Assembly: GCA_025150425.1 (NCBI GenBank)
Contig: CP102281.1
Location: 62,001-126,000 of the forward strand
Source of the DNA: [Eubacterium] siraeum
Lineage (GTDB): Bacteria; Bacillota; Clostridia; Oscillospirales; Ruminococcaceae
DNA length: 64,000 bases
Direction: 5' to 3'
The notes below the pieces were generated by a model. That model saw nothing but the letters and a program-made list of their open reading frames with translations, was not told where the DNA came from and searched no databases. Of this stretch, positions 43,061 through 49,988 are shown piece by piece. Position 1 is the stretch's first letter; each line of letters begins with the position of its first letter. Made by a program: the position numbers and the translations under genes.

Positions 43061-43936
43061 ATGAAGTTAAGAAAAATCATGGCTGGCGTTGTAGCTACTG
43101 CTCTCGCAGCAAGCACATTAGCCGTAGCAGCAAGCGCTGCTTGCCTCACAAAGGTTGAAGGCACAGAATCAACATTAAGCACAGGCACAGGCATGTGGCT
43201 TCTCCAGCTCTACAACAAGGGCAATGAAGCTGAGAACAAGCCCGAAACAAAGCTCGACATCGACTACTCAAAGATCGCTGCTCTTACATTTACTTTCCAG
43301 GTAAATGAAGAAGATAAGGAACTGTGGGACGGTACAATCGGCGGTTCTGTTGTATTCTCATGCAACGGTGAAAAGCTCGGCGTTCAGAACGATGAAGACG
43401 CTGCAAAGGCAGCACTCTTCGATAAGTATAACTGGCCCAGCTGCGAATTCTGGGGCGTTCTTGATGAAGAGTTACTCGGTCCTGTAGGCGAAGGCTCTAC
43501 ATACGATGACACAAAGCCCGGTAAGGTAGAAAAAGTCGGTGATTACACATACGCTGTCACAAACGACCAGCTCGTTAACCCCATCACAGCAGGCGACGTT
43601 TCTTCTATTGAAGATATCGGATGCATGCAGGTTGGTCTTCAGGAATGGGGCAACGGTATCGCAGCAGTAACAGTTACTAAGCTTGAGGTTAAGGATGCAA
43701 GCGGTAATGTTCTCGTTTCATTCGATGAAAAGGGCGTTCCCACAATCGGCGGTGCTTCAACTCCCGCTGACACAACAGCTCCCGCTGACACAACAGCTCC
43801 TGCTGATACAACAAAGCCCACAACAGGTGATTCTACAAAGCCCAACACAAACACAGGTGTTGAGAGCGTTGCAGTAGTAGCAGGCATCGCAGTCCTCGCT
43901 ACAGGCGCTGTTATCGTTGCTAAGAAGAGAAAGTAA
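43061..43936 (+). CDS. Abundant surface protein with C-terminal membrane anchor
   Basis: This 291-residue protein has a signal peptide (about 1-26, ending ASA), a beta-rich domain (about 30-225) that looks like a small jelly-roll (blocks KIAALTFTFQVNEED and TVTKLEVKDASGNVLVSFD), a low-complexity linker with PADTTA repeats, then NTGVESV, a hydrophobic helix and KKRK. The last part is laid out like a sortase or membrane anchor but lacks a clear LPXTG. Gct/aag/gca-rich codon use, the consensus promoter and ribosome site, and a strong terminator all point to high expression. A glycan-binding role is inferred only. It is divergent from the GH36 gene. Confidence 0.78.
   Translation: MKLRKIMAGVVATALAASTLAVAASAACLTKVEGTESTLSTGTGMWLLQLYNKGNEAENKPETKLDIDYSKIAALTFTFQVNEEDKELWDGTIGGSVVFSCNGEKLGVQNDEDAAKAALFDKYNWPSCEFWGVLDEELLGPVGEGSTYDDTKPGKVEKVGDYTYAVTNDQLVNPITAGDVSSIEDIGCMQVGLQEWGNGIAAVTVTKLEVKDASGNVLVSFDEKGVPTIGGASTPADTTAPADTTAPADTTKPTTGDSTKPNTNTGVESVAVVAGIAVLATGAVIVAKKRK
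43762..43815 (+). repeat. Three 18-base repeats encoding PADTTA units
   Basis: CCCGCTGACACAACAGCT occurs twice in tandem, followed by a diverged third unit ending ACAACAAAG. It encodes the Thr/Pro linker of the surface protein and could vary in length by slippage. Confidence 0.75.
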
Positions 43937-43966
43937 TTTCGGCTTTAAGCAATAAATAAGCAATTT

Positions 43967-43995
43967 ATCCCCCGCAGAAACTGCGGGGGATTTTT
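43967..43995 (+). terminator. Terminator of the surface-protein gene
   Basis: An 11-bp perfect stem ATCCCCCGCAG / CTGCGGGGGAT with an AAA loop is followed by TTTT. Confidence 0.93.
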
Positions 43996-44013
43996 GTCGT
44001 TTCTTTCACTTTT

Positions 44014-44110
44014 GCACTATTCCTCGAAAATCGCCAACACCCTTGCCCTCCCTTGTCAAAGGTGAGATGCTGTCGCCCGAAAAAATTCGGGCGACTACCG
44101 GAGGGATTGC
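44014..44110 (+). repeat. GTCGCCCGAA hairpin module
   Basis: A 10-bp perfect stem GTCGCCCGAA / TTCGGGCGAC (44072-44095, loop AAAA) sits between CTCCCTTGTCAAAGGTGAG and CCGGAGGGATTGC. Confidence 0.8.
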
Positions 44111-44150
44111 TTTTCTACCGCACCCTTTCCGTTTCTCAGACACCTCCGTT

Positions 44151-44230
44151 AACAATCCCTCAATAGTTGGCGGTGCTTCGCGCTGCAACAGAAGCTCACC
44201 TTTACACAAGGGTGCTAAAGGTGATAGTGC
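44151..44230 (+). repeat. Bulged-G hairpin module, CGGTG/CGCTG version
   Basis: The core 44166-44189 reads GTTG-G-CGGTG-CTTCG-CGCTG-CAAC. The whole module is inverted relative to its neighbours: AACAATCCCTC lies at its left and GATAGTGC at its right. Confidence 0.7.
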
Positions 44231-44249
44231 TTTACCAACCATTCCAAAA

Positions 44250-44407
44250 CCGCACTATCCCTCGAAAATCGCCAACACCCTTGCCTCCCTTGTCAAAGGG
44301 AGGTGGATTGACGGCAAGGCACAAACTGTCGCTTTGTTGCGTTTTGCTTGCGATACATCCGCCTTTTTTATTCACCAAACTTTTTGCCGTCAAGACGGAG
44401 GGATTGC
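44250..44407 (+). repeat. Long-range-stem module, TTGACGGCA version
   Basis: Hairpin CCTCCCTT / AAGGGAGG (44284-44303), then TTGACGGCA (44308-44316) pairing with TGCCGTCAA (44385-44393), right end CGGAGGGATTGC. Confidence 0.8.
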
Positions 44408-44437
44408 TACATCACCCTTCGCTCAGCACCACATCTA

Positions 44438-44503
44438 TGCCTCCCTTGTCAAAGGTGAGGTGCTGTCGCCCGAAAAAATTCGGGCGACTACCGGAGGGAT
44501 TGC
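44438..44503 (+). repeat. GTCGCCCGAA hairpin module
   Basis: Core 44465-44488, identical to the one at 44072, between GCCTCCCTTGTCAAAGGTGA and CCGGAGGGATTGC. Confidence 0.8.
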
Positions 44504-44579
44504 CTCACCACTATCCCTCGCTTGCACCAACCCTTCCAAAACCGCACTATCCCACCCACTTTTCGTAGGGTGAGCGTCT

Positions 44580-44647
44580 GTGTGTGCTTAGTTGGCTTTG
44601 CGTCCTTGCAAAGCCCTTGGGCACACACGCTAAGGCATCCTTGCCTT
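44580..44647 (+). repeat. Three-stem module, GTGTGTGC version
   Basis: Outer 44580-44587 / 44621-44628, inner 44594-44601 / 44608-44615, third AAGGCA / TGCCTT (44632-44647). Identical to the 32772 copy. Confidence 0.8.
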
Positions 44648-44829
44648 GCTTGCCCCTCCCGTTGCATCGACCCTTTCCATCCCCACAACCATTGCAAAAG
44701 GATAACAATCCCTCGCTCCGCACAAAGTCCTTGCCTTTCTTGCTTCTCTCATTACACCGACCCTTTCCATTCCCACAACCGTTGCAAAATCACAACCGCC
44801 CCTCGCCTCTCACCAACCCTTCCAAACCC

Positions 44830-44983
44830 GCACTATCCCACGCTTAGCACCACATTCTTGGCTCCCTTGCCAAAGGGAGCTGGATTGCGACAAGGCTATT
44901 TCTTATTATAAATCGCAACATTCTGCGATTTCATAAACGTTAATATTCGCTCAGCCCTATCTGTCGCAAGACTGAGGGATCGC
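44830..44983 (+). repeat. Long-range-stem module, TTGCGACA version
   Basis: Hairpin GCTCCCTT / AAGGGAGC (44861-44880, loop GCCA), TTGCGACA (44885-44892) pairing with TGTCGCAA (44962-44969), internal hairpin AAATCGCA / TGCGATTT (44910-44931), right end CTGAGGGATCGC. All three stems differ from the TTGACGGCA version yet pair perfectly. Confidence 0.8.
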
Positions 44984-45053
44984 CCACCAACCTTTCAATC
45001 CCCACAACCTTCTCAAAAGCACATCCCTTGCCTCGCACCACATTCTTGCCATA

Positions 45054-45118
45054 TGAACGCTCTGTTGGTTTCGCATCCTTGCGAAACTCTGGGCGTTCAA
45101 CTTCGGGCATCCATGCCC
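45054..45118 (+). repeat. Three-stem module, TGAACGC version
   Basis: Outer TGAACGC (45054-45060) / GCGTTCA (45093-45099), inner GTTTCGC (45068-45074) / GCGAAAC (45081-45087), third GGGCAT / ATGCCC (45105-45118). Truncated relatives lacking the closing arms are near 32650 and 33261. Confidence 0.8.
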
Positions 45119-45181
45119 GTCCCTTGTCAAAGGTGAGGTGCTGTCGCCCGAAAAAATTCGGGCGACTACCGGAGGGATAGC
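45119..45181 (+). repeat. GTCGCCCGAA hairpin module
   Basis: Core 45143-45166, joined directly to the three-stem module on its left. Right end CCGGAGGGATAGC. Confidence 0.78.
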
Positions 45182-45224
45182 TTTTCTACCGCACCCTTTC
45201 TGTTTCTCAGACACCTCCGTTAAC

Positions 45225-45297
45225 AATCCCTCAATAGTTGGCGGTGCTTCGCACTGCAACAGAAGCTCACCTTTACACAAGGGAGCTAAAGGTGATA
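45225..45297 (+). repeat. Bulged-G hairpin module, CGGTG/CACTG version
   Basis: The core 45237-45260 reads GTTG-G-CGGTG-CTTCG-CACTG-CAAC. Compared with the 44166 copy, one G in the right arm is A, turning a T-G pair into T-A. Confidence 0.7.
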
Positions 45298-45328
45298 CTG
45301 CTTTACTAACCCTTTTAAAAACCGCACT

Positions 45329-45475
45329 ATCCACTTGCTTTGCACCAACACCCTTGCCTCCCCTCGAAAAAGGGGAGGTGGCACGGCTGTAGAGTTTTTT
45401 CGCTTGCTGTACAGTATTCAGATAGTCCTGCTTTTACAATTCTGAAACTATTCCGAGCCGTGACGGAGGGGATTG
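45329..45475 (+). repeat. Long-range-stem module, CACGGCT version
   Basis: Hairpin CCTCCCCT / AGGGGAGG (45357-45378), CACGGCT (45382-45388) pairing with AGCCGTG (45456-45462), right end CGGAGGGGATTG. The extra C in the left hairpin is matched by an extra G in the right end. Confidence 0.78.
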
Positions 45476-45609
45476 TGAATACTTAGAAGCTTTTATGTTA
45501 GCACTCCTATCAATTTCAATTCCCTTCACCCCACACCAACCCTTCCACAACCTCACCCCTCAATTTCCCGTTATTCATCATCGAACATTCATTTCCTCCC
45601 TGTATACCC

Positions 45610-45638
45610 TTGACAACTTCCGCCGATAATTCTATAAT
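45610..45638 (+). promoter_or_regulatory. Sigma-A promoter of the AI-2E-family gene
   Basis: A perfect consensus, TTGACA-17-TATAAT, lies 40 bases before the ATG at 45679. Confidence 0.88.
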
Positions 45639-45678
45639 AAAAGCAGTAACTTCCATATCAATATAAAGGTGTGATGTA

Positions 45679-47085
45679 ATGAACTTCAAATGGGATAAAA
45701 AATATCTCTACTGGGGAGTGACCGCATTCCTCGTTATCGCCGCCGCTATCGTGTTCTTCCTCGGTCTGTCACAGATTAAAGAAATACTCGACAGCGTCTT
45801 CTCGTTCCTGTCGATACTGACCCCCGTCCTATACGGCTTTGTTATAGCATATATTCTCTGCCCGATAGCGACTTTCATCGAAAAGCCGTGCCTGCGCAGA
45901 TTGTTCTATACAATACAGGACAAAAAGCGTGAAAAGTTCGAGCGTGAACACCCCGGCGAAGAGCCGCCGCCCAAGACCTTCCCCGTCCGTAAGGTCGCAA
46001 GAGTTATGAGCGTGGCTATAACTATGATTCTTGCCCTGCTTATACTCACAGGTATAATCTGGGTACTTCTCCCTCAGCTTATCGACACTATCACTATGCT
46101 CGTAAACAATATGCCTACCTATGTCACACAGGTCAGCGACTGGGTATCGCAGACCCTCAGAAACTACCCCGAGGTAGAGGCTTATGTCCTCCAGTTCACC
46201 GGCGGCATTTCCGATATGCTCAACAACTGGCTGTCAACCGAGCTTCTCCCTCAGATGAACAATATATGGAATCTGATTTCGTCCAACGTTATGAACATAA
46301 TCAGCGTGTTCATGAACCTCCTGCTCGGCTTCGTTATCGCCATCTACTTTCTCAACAGCAAGGAGCTTTTCGCCGCTCAGTTCAAAAAAATCCTCTACTG
46401 CCTGTTCAAGCCTAAGGTCGCTACAAAGATTATCAACAGCACCCGTGAGGTAAACAAGTCCTTCGGTCAGTTTATCACAGGAAAGATACTCGACAGCTTT
46501 ATTATCGGTATGGTCTATGTACTGCTTATGAGCATCTTCAATATGCCCTATGCCGTACTCTGCGGCGTTGTTATGGGTATATTCTGCATCATTCCCTATT
46601 TCGGACCGTTTATTGGATTTATCCCGTGTATGCTGCTGCTCGTCCTCGTTGACCCGATCCAGTGCATCTATTTCACCATTATGGTCGTTATCATCCAGAA
46701 CATTGACGGTAACGTCCTCGCCCCGAAGATTATCGGCGACTCGACCGGACTTTCGAGCTTTTGGGTCATCTTCGGTATGCTTGTCGGTCAGGGCTTGTTC
46801 GGCTTTGTCGGTCTTATTATCGGTATACCCCTGTTCGCCGTTGTATACAGCTTCACAAAGAACAGGGTCAAAAAACGACTCGAAAAGAAAGACCTTCCCT
46901 CCGACTCAAACGTGTACCGTGACATCGACCATATAGATGACGAAACAAACGAGCCGGTCTACTTCCCTCACCCTCCTTATATGAAAAAGGAAAAGGAAAA
47001 GCACGAGTTTAAAGATATAAAGAAAATCTTCGTCAAGAACAAAAATTCCGACAGCAAAAACACGGATGACAAAAAGCAGAAATAA
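45679..47085 (+). CDS. AI-2E family (PerM-like) membrane transporter
   Basis: This 468-residue protein has about eight membrane helices in the AI-2E/PerM arrangement. The family blocks FGQFITGKILDSFIIGMVYVL, IPYFGPFIGFIP and NIDGNVLAPKIIGDSTGLSSFWVI are clear (the first described by its key stretch GQFITGKILDS). The Lys-rich C-terminal tail of about 60 residues is cytoplasmic. Members have been linked to AI-2 export and to sodium/proton antiport, and the substrate is not predictable here. Codons in this gene and the next end in C more often than in genes at 20-30 kb. Confidence 0.9.
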   Translation: MNFKWDKKYLYWGVTAFLVIAAAIVFFLGLSQIKEILDSVFSFLSILTPVLYGFVIAYILCPIATFIEKPCLRRLFYTIQDKKREKFEREHPGEEPPPKTFPVRKVARVMSVAITMILALLILTGIIWVLLPQLIDTITMLVNNMPTYVTQVSDWVSQTLRNYPEVEAYVLQFTGGISDMLNNWLSTELLPQMNNIWNLISSNVMNIISVFMNLLLGFVIAIYFLNSKELFAAQFKKILYCLFKPKVATKIINSTREVNKSFGQFITGKILDSFIIGMVYVLLMSIFNMPYAVLCGVVMGIFCIIPYFGPFIGFIPCMLLLVLVDPIQCIYFTIMVVIIQNIDGNVLAPKIIGDSTGLSSFWVIFGMLVGQGLFGFVGLIIGIPLFAVVYSFTKNRVKKRLEKKDLPSDSNVYRDIDHIDDETNEPVYFPHPPYMKKEKEKHEFKDIKKIFVKNKNSDSKNTDDKKQK

Positions 47086-47130
47086 TGTTATTATTTCAGT
47101 CTGTCGAAAAACCTCTATCGTTGATAAAAA

Positions 47131-47232
47131 AGGGGTCGCAGGGGCGTAGCCCCCGACAGGGTCTAGGGGCGGTAGCCCCTGTAATATAGCCCCTTCCCAC
47201 GGGGAAGGGGTTTGGGGTTAAGGATAGAGAAT
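47131..47232 (-). repeat. GC-rich intergenic repeat G (no embedded module)
   Basis: Three hairpins occur in a row: GGGGC-GTA-GCCCC, AGGGGC-GGTA-GCCCCT and CCCCTTCCC-ACG-GGGAAGGGG. On the minus strand it matches 23131-23302 except for the block carrying the three-stem module, so it looks like the uninterrupted form. Confidence 0.75.
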
Positions 47233-47471
47233 TTGCTCTATTTTTATAAAAACAGACTTTTTCTACAAGCTGAATGTAATTATATGCCTTTTATTAAGGC
47301 GAAAAACACCGTGTTTTTAAAAACTACATTATTCATCACCCTGACGCATCATTGATGTCTTACTTTTCGTGATAGGTAAGCCATTCTGCATTTTCTGAAT
47401 CATCAGGTGTGATTGTAAATCAATGGCAGGGAGAAAAATACTCACCTGCCATTTTCTGAAAGGAAGTTTTT
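47233..47471. other. Intergenic leader of the nnr gene
   Basis: No gene is seen. It contains a small hairpin GCCTT-TTATT-AAGGC (about 47286-47300) that may end the AI-2E transcript, and a stronger hairpin AATGGCAGG / CCTGCCATT at 47422-47453 followed by TTTTC only a few bases before the ribosome site of nnr. The latter could act as a leader or attenuator structure. Confidence 0.45.
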
Positions 47472-48998
47472 ATGGCAAAACAGTATGTTGTAACTCCGTC
47501 ACAGATGAAAAAAGCGGAAGCGATGTGTGAGCAGAAAGGCACGTCATGTGCCGTTCTTATGCGGAATGTAGGCTCTGCCATCGCCCTTCACATCTCCCGT
47601 ATCGTAAAGCCCTGCCGTGCGGCTGTCCTTGTCGGAAGCGGAAACAACGGCGGCGACGGCTTCGCAGTTGCCCATAATCTGCGTAAACGGGGCTTCTCCC
47701 CCCTCATAGTCCTCGTCGGCTCCGCCCCGAAAACCGACCTCGCCATAGACTGCTTTAACGAGTACAAACCCGATTACGAAGCCGTTTTAAGCTACCACGA
47801 CCAACCGGAAACGGTGCTGAGTGAGCTTGGCTCCTGCGGCATCATCATTGACTGCGTTTATGGCACAGGCTTCCACGGCGAGCTTGCTCCCCCGGTCAGA
47901 AGGCTCTTCTCCTACTGCAACGGGAGCGCCGCCCTGCGCTTCTGTGCCGACATCGCTTCCGGCTGTAACGCAACCGACGGGAACGCCGATGAATACTCGT
48001 TTCGTGCGGATATGACCTTTGCACTCGGAGCCGTAAAAACGGGTCAGCTTTACGTCCCCTGCAGTGAGTTTTCGGGCGATATTGTACTGCTCGACATAGG
48101 CATATCCGAGGCCTGCTTCAGCGAATATGACGCCGAGTTGAACGGCGATTCCCTCGCCTCTCACTTTGTCAACCGCAGCCGTATCACCCACAAGGGAACG
48201 TTCGGAAGGCTACTGAATGTTTCGGGCAGTGAGAACTGTATCGGGGCGGCGTGGATGTCCACCAATGCAGCTCTGCGAACGGGTTCAGGGCTTGTTACGC
48301 TTGCCTCGGTGAGCGAGGTCACAACAAGCGTTGCCACCTCGTTACACGAATGTATCTACCTTCCGCTCGGCAGTAAAACGCTTACCTCGGACTGTGCGGA
48401 CAAGCTGTGCAAAAATGCCGGTACCGCCACTGCAATCCTGTTCGGATGCGGGGTAGGCAACAGCGACGAAGCCTACCGTCTGCTCTGTGCCTTGATTGAT
48501 AATACCTCCTGCCCGATAGTTATCGACGCAGATGGAATAAATTCCCTCGCCCCGCATATAAATGAGCTGAAGGACAACACAGGCAGGCTCATACTTACCC
48601 CTCATATCAAGGAATTCAGCAGGCTGAGCGGACTTGACACCGATTACATCCTCCGTCACAAGCTGAGCTGTGCCAAAGATTTCGCTGTAAAATACGGCGT
48701 TCACGTTCTGCTCAAGGACGCATACTCCGTATATGCCTCGCCGGACGGATTTACCGCAGTAAATATGAGCGGTAATGCGGCTTTAGCCAAGGGTGGAAGC
48801 GGTGATACGCTTGCAGGAACTATCGGCGGACTGCTTGCACAAGGCATTGAAACGGGCAATGCGGTAAGGCTCGGAGCGTATCTTTTCGGCTTATCCGCAC
48901 AGTATGCCGCACGGGAGCGCAGTATGAGCGGAATTCTGCCGTCAGAGCTGCCGCAGCTTTACCCATATATCCTGCGTGAATTCTACGGAATAGCTTAA
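47472..48998 (+). CDS. nnr: Bifunctional NAD(P)H-hydrate epimerase / ADP-dependent dehydratase
   Basis: This 508-residue repair enzyme restores damaged NADH and NADPH. The N-terminal epimerase domain (about 1-215) has GSGNNGGDGFAVA and DCVYGTGFHG. The C-terminal ribokinase-like dehydratase (about 225-505) has THKGTFGRLLNVSGS, VIDADGIN, LTPHIKEFSRLSG and the NMSGNAALAKGGSGDTLAG block with the catalytic GSGD. Both halves are full length. A lipoprotein gene follows 43 bases downstream. Confidence 0.95.
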   Translation: MAKQYVVTPSQMKKAEAMCEQKGTSCAVLMRNVGSAIALHISRIVKPCRAAVLVGSGNNGGDGFAVAHNLRKRGFSPLIVLVGSAPKTDLAIDCFNEYKPDYEAVLSYHDQPETVLSELGSCGIIIDCVYGTGFHGELAPPVRRLFSYCNGSAALRFCADIASGCNATDGNADEYSFRADMTFALGAVKTGQLYVPCSEFSGDIVLLDIGISEACFSEYDAELNGDSLASHFVNRSRITHKGTFGRLLNVSGSENCIGAAWMSTNAALRTGSGLVTLASVSEVTTSVATSLHECIYLPLGSKTLTSDCADKLCKNAGTATAILFGCGVGNSDEAYRLLCALIDNTSCPIVIDADGINSLAPHINELKDNTGRLILTPHIKEFSRLSGLDTDYILRHKLSCAKDFAVKYGVHVLLKDAYSVYASPDGFTAVNMSGNAALAKGGSGDTLAGTIGGLLAQGIETGNAVRLGAYLFGLSAQYAARERSMSGILPSELPQLYPYILREFYGIA

Positions 48999-49041
48999 CT
49001 CCTCACGTTGTCCTATATTACTTTATAAAGGACGACGTATT

Positions 49042-49587
49042 ATGAGTAAAAGAATGATTATCACGACAGCAGTTTTATCCTGCCTTTTATGCACATCCTG
49101 CACTGCCGCAGAAAAGGCGGAAATCCCCGACCTGAAGGGAGATATGAGCATCAGCGGCAGGGTCGCCTGCGACGGCGTTACGGCACAGGCAGAGTTTACC
49201 CGAAGTGCAGGTGTATGGACCGTATGCTTTACTTCGCCGGACAGCGTGAAGGGGCTTACCGTGACCGATGACGGCAACACCGTAAGGTACAGCCTTGACG
49301 GGATAGAGTATGAATACGGCAGTTCCTCGCCGCAGTTTGCCTCAGCCGCAGAGCTTCTCACACAGTGCATTGACAGTGCAGGAACAGCAGAAAACGTCAC
49401 CGCCCGTAAAGGTGCAGACAGGCTGACCTTAAGCGGCACGGCAGGCGATAGCAGCTATACGCTGACGCTTGACGGCAACGGCGAAATAACCGGAATTTCG
49501 GTCGGCGGATATACGCTTGACTGCTCGGGTAATCCCGCACCCGAAACCTCTGCGCCTGCTGTAGATGTGGGTAAATACTTAAAGTAA
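49042..49587 (+). CDS. Small lipoprotein of unknown function
   Basis: This 181-residue protein has a type II signal sequence ending in the lipobox CTSC (Cys about residue 19). The mature part is beta-rich, with blocks GDMSISGRVACDG and VKGLTVTDDGNTVRYSLDGIEY that resemble LolA/LppX-type lipid- or ligand-binding folds, but I do not assign a family. A strong terminator follows. Confidence 0.75.
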   Translation: MSKRMIITTAVLSCLLCTSCTAAEKAEIPDLKGDMSISGRVACDGVTAQAEFTRSAGVWTVCFTSPDSVKGLTVTDDGNTVRYSLDGIEYEYGSSSPQFASAAELLTQCIDSAGTAENVTARKGADRLTLSGTAGDSSYTLTLDGNGEITGISVGGYTLDCSGNPAPETSAPAVDVGKYLK

Positions 49588-49604
49588 AACCGGTATACAA
49601 GACC

Positions 49605-49643
49605 GAATCCCCATTGCCAAAACAGGCAGTGGGGATTCTTTTT
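49605..49643 (+). terminator. Terminator of the lipoprotein gene
   Basis: A 14-bp stem GAATCCCCATTGCC / GGCAGTGGGGATTC (one G-T pair) with a 6-base loop is followed by TTTTT. Confidence 0.92.
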
Positions 49644-49722
49644 ATGCTTTCCGATTCGGGTTAATTGTCGTCGTTGGGAAGTGTGATGAGAGGTTTATTG
49701 TAGTTGTGGGAAGGGTGGTGTA

Positions 49723-49818
49723 GCAATCCCTCCGGTAGTCGCCCGAATTCTTTCGGGCGACAGCACCTCACCTTTGACAAGGGAGGCAAGGGTGTTGGCG
49801 ATTTTCGAGGGATAGTGC
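49723..49818 (-). repeat. GTCGCCCGAA hairpin module, isolated copy E
   Basis: This is a single module, inverted relative to those in cluster D: GCAATCCCTCCGG at left, hairpin arms at 49738-49747 and 49752-49761 (loop AGAA on the minus strand instead of AAAA), GAGGGATAGTGCGG at right. It shows what one complete unit looks like when it stands alone. Confidence 0.78.
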
Positions 49819-49835
49819 GGTTTTGGGAGTTTGGT

Positions 49836-49988
49836 GAGGGGCAGTGGTGCAAATTTTGAGCAAAAAACGCAAGTTTTGCAAAACGGTTGAAAACGGAGGG
49901 CGGAGAGTGTATTCTTGAATCAGGATGGCAGTATTAATAATCATATTATACTGTTGGTTTTTATTCTGAATTATAAGGAGAGGTTTCT
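49836..49988 (+). promoter_or_regulatory. Duplicated upstream region of the first CHAP/lectin gene
   Basis: These 153 bases differ from 53318-53470 at only about half a dozen positions. They contain the perfect palindrome GTTTTGCAAAAC (49873-49884) and the ribosome site AAGGAGAGG. The exact promoter hexamers are uncertain. TATACT near 49946 is a possible -10. Confidence 0.6.

Larger units (their letters stand above)
44011..45485. repeat. Structured repeat cluster D (about 1.5 kb)
   Basis: This is the largest repeat block in the window. It contains about ten modules in both orientations, listed separately. Segment 44050-44245 is repeated almost exactly at 45121-45315, and 44547-44703 is nearly identical to 32741-32896. 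CACTATCC-type left ends and GGAGGGAT-type right ends recur throughout. Open frames across it give only low-complexity translations rich in PPLSKG-like strings and are not genes. Confidence 0.82.

Noticed and set aside
44043-44573. Open frame of 176 codons across repeat cluster D, and similar frames at 2872-3120, 17516-17776, 32739-32973 and 45138-45392
   Set aside because: They exist because the repeats lack stops in some frames. The peptides are low-complexity (PPLSKG, PSQPLQK-like), have no ribosome site and change frame with each module.
44011-45485. Repeats in cluster D as a CRISPR array
   Set aside because: Repeat lengths and spacings are irregular, modules occur in both orientations, 'spacers' are themselves repeats, and no cas gene is present.
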